A DNA stretch of 64,000 nt, taken from Aralia elata. Taxonomy: Eukaryota > Streptophyta > Magnoliopsida > Apiales > Araliaceae. Within the stretch, counting starts at the first letter, position 1. Each line of letters begins with the position of its first letter. Made by a program: the position numbers and the translations under genes. The stretch covers positions 106,942 to 170,941 of the forward strand of contig JAVJAP010000132.1 of NCBI GenBank assembly GCA_034770075.1, given 5' to 3'. The notes under the pieces were generated by a model. It was given only the letters and a program-made list of their open reading frames with translations. It made no database searches and was not told the DNA's origin. This document shows positions 13,502 through 25,460 of this stretch, in pieces.

Positions 13502-13968
13502 TGGTAGCTCTCCAACTTTTAGGAAATATTTTGCTGATAGCAATAATTATGTGTTATAATACTGTGTTATTTAAATATTTCGTGGGAAAGTACGAAACAG
13601 TGAGAAGTATGGTCTTATTTCTTGCAAACTCTTCTATGAATTTACTGATGAAATCTTCTTCTTTGCTTTGTGTGTATCTTACATCGTCAGTCCTTCATTA
13701 CTTTTTGGCATTAACTCTTCAAACGACATCTTTAGACATATATTACCTCTATAAAATGTCATGGACAGAATGTTTTGATTACATGTCTCGGTCTAGTTCT
13801 CTATCACACTCTGCATATCTGTCAGAGTTCCATTCTTCTCTAAAGTGGATCCTATCTATTCCTCAAAACGAAAGAAACTTCCATAGGACAGTGGCACAAG
13901 TATATATACTGACAAAATACTGGGCAGTGGTACACATGCACTGGATAGGGGTATACACACACTGGATT

Positions 13969-16900
13969 GTATTAACCATAGTTGTCACGGCACCACGGCG
14001 AGTCATGGCGGTAGCCGACTGCCTGGACGCCTAGGCGACAAGGCGACTGCCTAGGCGTCCTTAAGGCGATAAGTCGTTTACAATGTGCAATTTATATATT
14101 ATTTATTTTACTTAACAAGTATATTGACAATAAAATTTCATAAACATTAAAACTCAAAACATAACACTATGGAATAACATTAAAGGCATAATTATGTAAA
14201 TACTTGGCAATAACAATTCAAAAACAAAACACTTGATATTAAAAATTAGTAAAAGAAATGAAGAATTCAATAAACACCACATAGAAAATAAAGTTGCAAC
14301 CAACCATTACAAATATGTAGTCTAATAACTAATAAAACACCACCATAGCAAGCCAAAATAATGTCTAGACTCTCTTCACTAGTCTAAAAACATTGTTCAA
14401 TTAAAATCATCATAGAAAAGGTCATCTCCATCTCTTCCACGAGAACTACTCTCATTCAAAGACGTAGGTGGTGGTCTTTCTCCAAAATCATCCTCCACAT
14501 CTTCATCATCATTTGAAATTGTCTCTTCTTCATCAACTTCATTATCGGAGTTGGAATCCATCAACCTTGATTCCCTTGAAGTTGAACCACCACCACGTCG
14601 AGAGTACGTCATGAGATTATCACTAGTATTGACACGAGCTCTCCTTGAAAGATTGCGACCCTCAAGCGTGTTGGATGCACCGGTTGCTCGATCCACATCA
14701 GTCCATGTAAGATCCTCTCCGGGATGAACAACATCGGCCTCATTATCGATCCATTCATTACCCCATTCAAAGTCATCAATGACTAATGGATCAAAATTAT
14801 TTCCAAGTTCACGCCTCTTTTGGAACCTTGAGTCGATCTTTCGATTGTATTGGACATACACCAAGTCACTCAATCGTTTGTGTTCCAATCTATTCCTCTT
14901 CTTCATATGAATCTAAAATAAATAAAACAAAAAATAATAATATTAATGATAGAATAATTATATAAAAATAGTTAGTACTTTTGAAATTTGAACTAATAAT
15001 AGAAAGTACTTACAAACTCAAATGTACTCCAATTGCGTTCACAACCGGAAGAAGAAGCACAAAGGCCTAGAATTCTTTTTGCAAACGAGGATAGCTCAAT
15101 AGCCCGTGATTCAAAAGCATTCCACCAATCAACTAGAAAGAAATATAAATATTTTTAAAGGGAGGAAAGGAAGAATGTATATAAATTATAATCATAATTT
15201 AGCTTTTATAGCTTTATATATATGTTAATATACTTACGAGGATTTTTTAATTTCTCTAGCAAAAGTATCTCGAGAAGCATCATATGTGTCAGCTAGATTA
15301 CTTATCTTGTCTAGCAAATCAATCTCGGGCACCATCTTTGCAAGAACGTCATTAAAGTCATCTCGTAAAGCATTAGCAAACAACCGACGTTCTTCTTTGA
15401 TATCAAAGTATTTGCTCGGATTGAGAAACAACGCAGCCTCATATAATTTTTGCTCCATCTGATTTTCCCATCGCCGCTCAACAATTTCAATCACCTTCTT
15501 ATACAGTCTTTGTTTGTTATCAAATGCATCTTTAATTTTTTTCTTCGCGCATTCCATCGCAGCAATAACTTCTGGCATAGCAGGCTTCTCATCACTATCA
15601 ACAATCCTCAAGACTATAAGAAGTGGCTGTGAGGCCCTAATGCAATCCTCAACAGTATGCCAAAATGTTGTTGAAATAACAGTCTCACATACTTTCTTCC
15701 CCGCTTCAGTAGCCGACAACTTTGATGTTGACCAATCCTCGCTGACGAACAACTGCCTCAATGCATCTTTATTCTTGTACAAACTCTGCAAGGTGAGGAA
15801 AGCTGTAGCAAATCTAGTAACTGCGGGTCTCACAAGATCCCTCCCATTGGTTTTCTCCCTCATCGCACTAAGAAGACGACCATGCCTATAAATGAATGTT
15901 GTGATTCTTCTTGCCTTTGTGATTGTGGGCTGGAATTGCTTCAACTTGCCTATGTCCTCTAACATAAGGTCAAGGCAGTGAGCGGCACAAGGTGTCCAAA
16001 ACAGTGAAGGTCTCCTCTCCATTAGTATATGCCCCGCTGCCTTGTAATTTGAGGCATTGTCCGTGATCACCTGAACAACATACTCGGGGCCAATTTCCTC
16101 GATCTTGCTATCAAGTAGATTTGCCAACATTGTGGCATCTTGAGACTGATTGGAGGCATCAACAGAACCCATGAAATAAGTCCCCTCCGGAATATTAACA
16201 AGAAAATTCAACAAATGCCTTCCCTTCTTATCTGTCCATCCATCCGACATGAGTGAGCAGCCGTATTCCTTCCAAGCAACTTCATGTTTCTTCTTTAAGT
16301 CATCAGTTTTCTTCTTTGCCTTCTCAAGTAAAGGAACCCTCAACTCATGATACGTTGGAGGCTTGAAACCCGGCCCATATTGCCCTATGGACTCGACCAT
16401 TATTTCAAATCTCCTTGAATTTGCAGCATTAAATGGTATGCCACATTCGTAGAAAAAGTCAGCAACGTGCATTTGGACTCTCTCCTTTTCCTCTGGTGTC
16501 CTCAAACGACTTTCAATACTCGACTGGCTTAACCCCTTGCTATGCCTCTCCTCTACAACTTCTTCGGGAGTCTTCCTTAGAAGTGCTTCAACCGTCTTAG
16601 CTTTTGGTTGTGGCTTTTGAAATTGAAACACAGCATTCTTCCTTTTAGAAGACGTCCCAGAACTTGGGACAGTGTTAGAAGAAGTATTGGAAGCCATGGT
16701 TGGACGAGCAGATGATTGTGCTTCTTGCAGTTCTACTACATCATCATCATCTAGCTCAAGTGGCTTGTTCCTCTTTCTACTATTCAAAGACGCTTGCATC
16801 TCCCTCATAATTTCTGTTGTTGTTTTGGGACACTTTGCTACATCTCCAAAATTTCCCGCTAAATGTTGCTTCAACCTTTTGATTCCCGAATGACATTGCT

Positions 16901-18111
16901 TCCCACAAAGGATACATTGCACTATATCCTTATTACTCATGTCCGGCCAATACCCATATTTCCAACCCGGGTCATTTGATTTGGCCTTTCTTTTCGGGTC
17001 CTTGGTTATGTCATAGCCATCGGCTCCCGAAACTTTCTGCCATTTTATTTCTAGTTTCTACAAATTACAATCAAACAAACAATGAAAACAATATAAGAGA
17101 CAACAATTAACATATGACATCATATTTTAGATTAGTATAGTAATAAGTTAACACTAATAAATAACTATATTAGTATATGCAGAATAAGTGATATACTGAC
17201 ATTAACAATAATAAATAACACTAATAAATAACATCCGAGCAGACAAAGAAGTAACACTAATAATATGTTGCTGAAATGAGAAATAAAGACATCAAACAAA
17301 GACATATTATATTCCTTGGCTTGCGAAGTAACACTAATAATATATTGCACTATATCCTTTCTTTTGGACTGAACCTTATTTGTGGAATTATTTTAGTACT
17401 CCCAACACTAATATTGTACTATTAACAAAACACTTATCTGTGGAATACTGTTTATCCACTAATTAATAATCCTTGGCTTGCGAAGAATAACAAAACAAAT
17501 TAATGGACTATAAACTCAAGCTGCTAATTATGACCAGTTGAAAAAATTCAGCTTTTATTTGATTTCTTTTTCGAAGTCGAGCAAATAAAGACATCAACTA
17601 AAGTCATACTGTACAAACAGATAATAAACAAACCTGTAACTAAGCAGAGAGAAGTCGAAGCAGTCGACCCAAGAAGAATCGAGTCGAAGCAGTCGAGCGA
17701 GAGCCAAGTCGAGCGACCACCACGTCGAGCAGTCGCGAGGGTTCGCGATGAGGAGAATCGCTCAGTCGGAGGTCGCGACTCGCGAGGTTCGAAGCAGTCG
17801 GAGGTCGCCGGGTTGAAGTCGAGCAGTCGGAGCAGTCGGAGATGAAGGTTGCGACTTCGCGATGAGGTCTCGGTCGAGACTGAGTCGACTGTTGATCGCG
17901 TAAGGGTTTTCTTTCTCCTGAATTCCTTTTTATTTTCGATGGGTCAATGGGTTAATGGGTCGGATCTTAGAAAATGGGCAGATGGTTTAAGGAGTTGCTA
18001 AGGCGCTCGCCTTAGCAACTCTGTCCCAAGTCGAGCTTCGCCTTGCTGCCTATCCACCGCCTGGACGCCTTGGCGTCGCCTAGGCGACGCCTTGACAACT
18101 ATGGTATTAAC
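13969..18111 (-). mobile_element. hAT transposon 1 (13977-18103) inserted in the array
   Basis: The element is 4127 bp. Its left end is CATAGTTGTCACGG and its right end TTGACAACTATG, imperfect inverted repeats. The 8-bp target duplication GTATTAAC lies at 13969-13976 and 18104-18111, and removing the insert restores a normal array unit. The left terminus carries GCCTAGGCG motifs and the right about 400 bp packed with AGTCGAGCAGTCG-type motifs, followed by GCCTAGGCG again. In hAT elements such subterminal clusters bind the transposase. It carries one minus-strand transposase gene. Confidence 0.95.
14397..17060 (-). CDS. hAT transposase (BED finger, DUF659, hAT dimerisation), frameshifted
   Basis: Three exons on the minus strand. 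Exon 1 runs from about 17060 (after an AG) down to the donor at about 15236. It encodes a BED-type zinc finger starting at WKYGYWPD with CILCGK and a later HLAG-C pair. The RNase H-like DUF659 core follows, with the SDGWTD and VITDNASN aspartates and the CAAHCLDLMLEDIG motif. Exon 2 (15014-15132) encodes the hAT dimerisation core WWNAFES to SSGCERNWSTFEF. Exon 3 (14397-14912) encodes IHMKKRNRLEHKRLSDLVYV and an acidic tail. The join from exon 1 to exon 2 is out of frame by one base. The six-base A/T run at 15243-15248 has one base more than the frame needs, and with five the junction would read in frame into DWW. A leader exon presumably lies upstream near 17640. The transposase would cut and paste DNA in the nucleus. 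Apart from that run it looks intact. Confidence 0.88.
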
Positions 18112-21100
18112 AATATATACACTGTAACCGTGCATGTGATATATATATGATGTATATTGCTCGTATAATATAGCCGAACAGTGTATACTGATGATGCAGG
18201 ACGGTATACATTGATGATGCTAGACAGGACAGTGTATACTGATGATACAGGACAATATATACTGAAAATGCTATACTATTTACCGCAGTAGATGCAATGA
18301 TCTAGTAACTGCCGTATGATGTATGTGAATGAATGAATATTGCTGGAATTTATGTGATTTTTTTTTATAAACTATGCATAAACTGAGGGGGAGCCTTAAT
18401 GGGGAATATTTTTAGTTATTGGCACAATCAAAAAGGGGGAGATTGATAGTTCTCCAACTTTTAGGAAATATTTTACTGATAACAATAATTATGTGTTATA
18501 ATACTGCGTTATTTAAATATTTCTTGGGAAAGTACGAAACAGTGAGAAGTATGGTCTTATTTCTTGCAAAATCTTCTATGCATTTACTGATGAAATCTTC
18601 TTCTTTGCTTCGTGTGTATCTTACATCGTCAGTACTTCATTACTTCTTGGTATTAACTTTTCAAACGACATCTTTAGACATATACTTCCATAAGACAGTG
18701 GCACAAGTATATATACTGAAAAAATACTGGGCAGTGGTATACATGCACTGGATAGTGGTATACACACACTGGATAGTATTAACAGTATATACACTGTAAC
18801 CCTGCATGTGATATATATATGATGTATATTGCTCGTATAATATAGCCGGACAGTGTATACTGATGATGCAGGACGGTATACATTGATGATGCTAGACAGG
18901 ACAGTGTATACTGATGATGCAGGACAATATATACCGAAAATGCTATATTATTTACAGCAGTAGATGCAATGATCAGTTAACTGCCATATGATGTATGTGA
19001 ATGAATGAATACTGCTGGAATTTATGTGAATTTTGTTTACATACTATGCATAAACTGAGGGGGAGCCTTAATGGGAAATATTTTTAGTTATTGTCATCAT
19101 CAAAAGGGGGAGATTGATAGCAATAATTATGTGTTATAATACTGTGTTATTTAAATATTTCGTGGGAAAGTACGAAACAGTGAGAAGTATGGTCTTATTT
19201 CTTGCAAACTCTTCTATGAATTTACTGATGAAATCTTCTTCTTTGCTTCGTGTGTATCTTACATCGTCAGTCCTTCATTACTTCTTGGCATTAACTCTTC
19301 AAACGACATCTTTAGACATATATTACCTCTATAAAATGTCATGGCCAGAATGTTTTGATTACATGTCTCGGTCTAGTTCTCTATCACACTCTGCATATCT
19401 GTCAGAGTTCCATTCTTCTCTAAAGCGGATCCTATCTATTCCTCAAAACGAAAGAACCTTCCATAGGACAGTGGCACAAGTATATATACTGACAAAATAC
19501 TGGGCATTTGTATACATGCACTGGATAGGGGTATACACACACTGGATAGTATTAACAGTATGTACATTGTAACCTTACATGTGATATATATATGATGTAT
19601 ATTGCTCGTATAATATAACCGAACAGTGTATACTGATGATGCAGGACGGTATACATTGATGATGCTAGACAGGACAGTGTATACTGATGATGCATGACAA
19701 TATATACTGAAAATGCTATACTATTTACCGCAGTAGATGCAATGATCTAGTAACTGCCATATGATGTATGTGAATGAATGAATATTGCTAGAATTTATGT
19801 GATTTTTTTTTACATACTATGCACAAACTGAGGGGGAGCCTTAATGGGAAATATTTTTAGTTATTGTCATCATCAAAAAGGGGGAGATTGATAGTTCTCC
19901 AACTTTTAGGAAATATTTTACTGATAACAATAATTATGTGTTATAATACTGTGTTATTTATATATTTCTTGGGAAAGTACGAAACAGTGAGAAGTATGGT
20001 CTTATTTCTTGCAAAATCTTCTATGCATTTACTGATGAAATCTTCTTCTTTGCTTCGTGTGTATCTTACATCGTCAGTACTTCATTACTTCTTGGTATTA
20101 ACTTTTCAAACGACATCTTTAGACATATACTTCCATAAGACAGTGGCACAAGTATATATACTGAAAAAATACTGGGCAGTGGTATACATGCACTGGATAG
20201 TGGTATACACACTGGATAGTATTAACAGTATGTACACTGTAACCCTGCATGTGATATATATATGATGTATATTGTTCCTATAATATAGCCAGACAATATA
20301 TACTGATGCAGGACGGTATATATTGATGATGCTAGACAGGACAGTGTATACTGATAATGCAGGACAGTGTATACTGAAAATGCTATACTATTTACAGCAA
20401 TAGATGCAATGATCTATTCATTGCCATATGATGTATGTGAATGAATGAATACTGCTGGAATTGATGTGAATTTTTTTTACATACTATGCATAAACTGAGG
20501 GGGAGCCTTAATGGGAAATGTTTTTAGTTATTGTCATCATCAAAAAGGGGGTGATTGATAGGTCTCCAATTTTTAGGAAATAGTTTAATGATAACGATAA
20601 TTATGTGTTATAATACTGTGTTATTTAAATATTTCTTGGGAAAGTACGAAACAGTGAGAAGTATGGTCTTATTTCTTGCAAACACTTCTATGAATTTACT
20701 GATGAAATCTTCTTCTTTGCTTTGTGTGTATCTTACATCGTCAGTCCTTCATTACTTCTTGGCATTAACTCTTCAAACGACATCTTTAGACATATATTAC
20801 CTCTATAAAATGTCATGGCCAGAATGTTTTTATTACATGTCTCGGTCTAGTTCTCTATCACACTTTGCATATCTGTCAGAGTTCCATTCTTCTCTAAAGT
20901 GGATCCTATCTATTCCTCAAAACGAAAAAAACTTCCGTAGGACAGTGGCACAAGTATATATACTGACAAAATACTGGGCAGTGGTATACATGCACTGGAT
21001 AGTGGTATACACACACTGGATAGTATTAACAGTATATACACTGTAACCCTGCATGTGATATATATATATGATGTATATTGCTCGTATAATATAGCCGGAC

Positions 21101-21599
21101 AGTGTATACTGATGATGCAGGACCATATACATTGATGATGCTAGACAGGACAATGTAGACTGATGATGTAGGATAATATATACTGAAAATGCTATATTAT
21201 TTACACCAGTAGATGCAATGATCTATTAACTGCCATATGATGTATGTGAATGAATGAATACTGCTGGAATTTATGTGATTTTTGTTTACATACTATGCAT
21301 AAACTGAGGGGGAGCCTTAATGGGAAATATTTTTAGTTATTGTCATCATCAAAACTGGGAGATTGATAGCTCTCCAACTTTTAGGAAATATTTTGCTGAT
21401 AGCAATAATTATGTGTTATAATACTGTGTTATCAGTGTTCTAAAAGTCGGCCTAGTCGGCCGACTAGTCGGCGACTAGGTCGGGGTCGGCAGGTGAACGA
21501 GTCGATTAGGGGTTGGTCGCTGCTGTTAGTCGCTGTCCGACTTAGTCGGGAGCTAGTTGGAGCTAGTCGGGGAAGTCGGGGCTAGTCGGTGAAGCGGTT

Positions 21600-22660
21600 G
21601 ACCCGACTTTAAATGGGTAAAAAAAAAAAAAAGTGCAGCACATACCTAAGCCTTCGATCGACTTACAGAGAGTATAGAGAGGAAGAAAGGGGAGCAAGAG
21701 CCAAGAGGGAGAGACTTACCGACCGTGCGACTTCGTCTTCAGCAGTTCGCGATCTTCGGCAGCCTCAGCCTCACAGGTAAGTTCTGTCTTCTTCTTCCTC
21801 TCTTCTTCTCTCCTCTTCTTCTCTCCTCACAGATCTGTTCTTTCTTTTTTTTTTTCTCTTAGCCCAATAAGTAGAGTTATGCTGCCCAATTTTTTTCTTC
21901 CGTAAATAAAGACGAGTCTGCTTTGTTGGCTGCTGCTGATTTTGTTTTTTTTTTTGGTGTATTCCTTGTTTGTTGATTTGTTGGCTGCTGCTGCTGATTT
22001 TTTATTTATTTACGGTTATGCTGCAGCATATGTAGGGTTATGCTTTATTGTTTATTCCTTGTTTCAGTTGTTTGGATGCCTGGCTGCTATACCTTTTTTT
22101 TTACAAGATCAATTTTATTGTTTGTAGCAAAGTGTATGCTGTATAATTATTAGTTTATTACTTAAATTTGATGGATATTTCAAAAATTTTAAGTTACTAC
22201 TTATTACATTACTATAATTTATAGTATAAATTATAGTAATGTAATAAGTAGTAACTAAAAAAAATAAAAATAAAATTGCAGCACGATAATGTTTAATACT
22301 ATAATTATTATCATGCTTCCTTCTTGTTTAATTATTATCATGACTTGATCTTGCTTCCTTCTTGTTGTGATTTGATGTGCTATAAGTCTACAACCTGCAT
22401 TAAGAATATGATAAATTATTAGAAAACAATATTAACTAAAATATTAAATAAATTATCAATATTCTTATATTCATATAAATATTAAATACATATAATTTTG
22501 TTCGTATAAATTAAGTAGTAAGTTACTAAAATTACTTGTTTAGTTGTTTATTTGTTTACTTGTTTTACTATTACTTGTAACATATTTGCTTAATTTAGTT
22601 GTTTTTTTGTTTAATTGTATTTTGTATTTTGCATAGGTATAGCCGTATAGTGTAGTATCA
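21600..22660 (+). promoter_or_regulatory. hAT 2 leader with 5' UTR intron
   Basis: After the subterminal motifs there is a purine-rich leader ending CAGCCTCACAG with a GTAAGT donor at about 21778. A matching acceptor (TTTGCATAG) lies just before the transposase start at 22661. This 0.87-kb intron would lie wholly in the 5' UTR. It contains a 65-bp palindrome (22192-22256). Confidence 0.55.
22192..22256. repeat. 65-bp near-perfect palindrome in the hAT 2 leader intron
   Basis: Arms of 32 nt (22192-22223 and 22225-22256) are perfect inverse complements around a single central G. The arm begins AGTTACTACTTATTACATTA. It is too short for a complete MITE and shows no flanking duplication, so it may be a fold-back remnant or a hairpin. 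Confidence 0.9.
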
Positions 22661-25192
22661 ATGGCTCAATCTCAATCAGCATCTTCGGCAGCCTCTACTA
22701 CTTCTCAGTGTTCAGTATTAAAAAGAGCTTCAGATGATGTTGGATGGGAATATGGCTTCCTTGTAAATCCTAGTAACAAGGATCGTTGGAGATGCAAATT
22801 GTGTGACAAAGAGTATGGTGGAGGAGTTTATAGATTGAAACAACACATAGCAAATATCAAGGGAAATATAGCACCATGCCAGAAGTCAACCAAGGAAGAT
22901 AAAGAAAAGTGTAAGATGGCACTTGACAAGGCAGTAACTAAAAAGAGAGACAAGAGGAAAGATGACTTGAATGTTAGAGCGGAAGTGGAAGTGCAGGCAA
23001 TTCCAGAAGGAAATGAAGACGAAGAAGTTGAAGTTTTAGGGTCAAGGAAGAGGCCCCATTATCTTGGTCCCATGGATAGATATGCAAGGGCCATCGATTC
23101 GGATTTGAGTGCAAGTAAGAAGATGCGACAACAAAACATGAATGATGCACTTTGGAAAGAGAGAACTCATGATGTGAATAGGTAGTTGGCTCGATGGATG
23201 TACGAAGCAGGTATTCCATTTCATGCTATTGACAATGATAGCTTTAAACGCTTTGTTGAGGCGGTGGGTATATTTGGCCAGGGCTACCAACCCCCAAGCC
23301 AATACCAATTAAGGGAGCCATTGTTGAAGGAGGAGGTGGAGAGAACCAAACAATCACTCAAGAAACAAGAAGAAGAGTGGGCTTCAACGGGATGCTCTAT
23401 CATGACCGATGCTTGGACCGATCGAAAAAGAAGAAGCATCATGAATATATGTGTTAATTGTAGGACTGGGACTTGTTTTCTTTCTTCTAAGGAAGATTCG
23501 GAGGTGTCGCACACGGCTGAACATATATTTGGCTATGTTGACAAGTGCATTGATGAAGTTGGGGCGCAAAATGTAATCCAAGTAGTCACGGACAATGCCT
23601 CTAATAATATGGCAGCGGCGGAATTGTTGAAGGCCAAGAGACCACACATGTTTTGGACTTCATGTGCAACACACACAATAAACCTCATGCTTGAAGGGAT
23701 TGGAAAGCAACAAAAGTTCAAAGACACTATTGAAAGGGCAAAGAAGTTCACTATATTTATTTATAGTCATCATAGAACCTTGGCATTGATGAGAAAACAT
23801 AAAAAAAAGAGAGACATAGTGAGGCCAGGTGTTACTAGATTTGCAACCGCCTTCTTGACAATGCATAGTATGATGGAGAAGAAACAAGAGTTGAAGATGA
23901 TGTGTACTACCAATGAATGGGGAGCTCTTCCATGGGTGAAGACCGCAAAGGGGAAAGCCGCATTTGCTACGGTGATGAGTACGGCGTTTTGGAATAGCGT
24001 TACTCTTTGCTTGAAAGTGTTTGCTCCGTTAGTGATGGTTCTTCGTCTTGTTGATGGGGATTGGAAGCCCTCAATGGGCTTTGTATATGGAGAGCTCAAG
24101 AAAGCGAAAGAAGAGATCAAAGAGGCATACAAACAAAATGAGGGTAACTACCGTCCAATACTACAAGTCATTGACTCAAAAGGCTTAGGTCGGCTTGATA
24201 GTCCATTGCATTTGACGGCTTACTTTTTGAATCCATTTTACCTCTTCAAGGATCCTACCATGAAAGATGATCCACTTATCATGGATGGTGTTTTTACTTG
24301 TGTTGAATCTTTCTTCCCCGATGATTTTGAAGTTCAAAATGAGGTCATCAATAAAGAGTTGTTGAAATACAAGAACAAAGAGGGTGGATTTGGTAGACCA
24401 TTGGCCGCAAAGGGATGTGAGGAGAACAATGACACTTATGATCCGGGTAACTTAGTAGTTAGTAATTACTTTTCTAGTTTTTTTTAGTTAGCAACTTAGT
24501 TTTTTTTTCCCAATCAAGTAACTTATACTTGGTACTAAATTACTCATTAAATTGTGCTTCTTTCATGATTAGTTGGATGGTGGTCTAACTATGGCAATCA
24601 TACACCCAACTTGAAAAAAATGGCCATTAGAATTCTCTCTTTGACTTCGAGTTCATTCGGGTGTGAGAGAAATTGGAGCACTTTTGAGGGAGTAAGTACA
24701 TATTCCCTCTCTTTATTATATGTTGTAATTTTTTAATAAGGGTATTACCATATTAGAATTATTAACTTGAGAATTTTCTTTAATGTATAGATACATACGA
24801 AGAAAAGGAATAGACTTGATGCAACAAGGTTGAACAACCTAGTGTATGTCCAATTCAATGCCAAACTTGTCAACAAGAAAAGAAGGGTAAAGGAGAAGGA
24901 TGTCCTAATTACTAGTGAAGCAACAAATGCACAAGGATGGATTATTGAAGGTGGTGACGATGAAGTTGAGCCGGGTTCGGGACTTACATGGGATATGGTT
25001 GGGGAAGCTATGGGAGCGGATGAGGTCCTTCTACCTAGAAGAAGTGTTAGAAATGTGCGAGAACTAGATGAAGACGAGTTTGTGTCGGAAGATGATGACA
25101 ACGAACTGAACGAAGATGAAGATTATGAGTTTGAGTCCGATGGAGAGCAAGTCTTGGAGGGATATGGAGAAGAGGAGGAGGAGGAGGAGTGA
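22661..25192 (+). CDS. hAT transposase with one in-frame TAG
   Basis: Exon 1 (22661-24446) starts at ATG with MAQSQSAS. It encodes a BED finger (WRCKLCDKEY, then HIAN and a C), a spacer, then the DUF659/RNase H-like core with MTDAWTD, VVTDNASN and CATHTINLMLEGIG. Exon 2 (24573-24691) gives GWWSNYGNHTP to SSSFGCERNWSTFEG, the hAT dimerisation core. Exon 3 (24791-25192) starts IHTKKRNRLDATRLNNLVYV and ends in a run of seven glutamates. All splice sites are GT-AG and phases agree. The only break I see is TAG at 23183-23185, where the frame continues LARWMYEAGIPFH; a CAG codon is the likely ancestor. Exon structure is the same as in hAT 1, so the two share a common ancestor, but the proteins are clearly diverged. 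Confidence 0.88.
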
Positions 25193-25319
25193 TTGACTAT
25201 TGATTTTGTGCCACTTAGTTTCATTTGGTTAATTGGTTTTGAACTTAGAGCATCGAACTATTTGGTTTGACTATTATTATTATATGTTGTAATGTTTTTA
25301 TTTGATGATTTGTGTTACT

Positions 25320-25460
25320 TATGTTACTATGTTAGCCCTAAAAGTTTTCTTAAATTTCAAAATAGCCCCTAAAATGTTATATATCAGCCCCTGTAGTTTC
25401 ATTTTCTTTCATTTTAGCCCCTATACTTTCATTTTCTTTCAGTTAAGTCCCTAGCCGATT
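25320..25460 (+). repeat. Short degenerate tandem repeat near the right end of hAT 2
   Basis: Four or five loose copies of a roughly 33-nt motif around TAGCCCCTAAAGTTTCATTT lie between the transposase 3' UTR and the right subterminal motifs. A related motif forms a tandem array in the small LTR element at 33697-33872. Confidence 0.55.

Noticed and set aside
15450..16893. Plus-strand frames within the hAT 1 transposase
   Set aside because: Antisense shadows of the minus-strand exon.
22974..24132. Several minus-strand frames within the hAT 2 transposase
   Set aside because: They are antisense shadows of the long plus-strand transposase exon.
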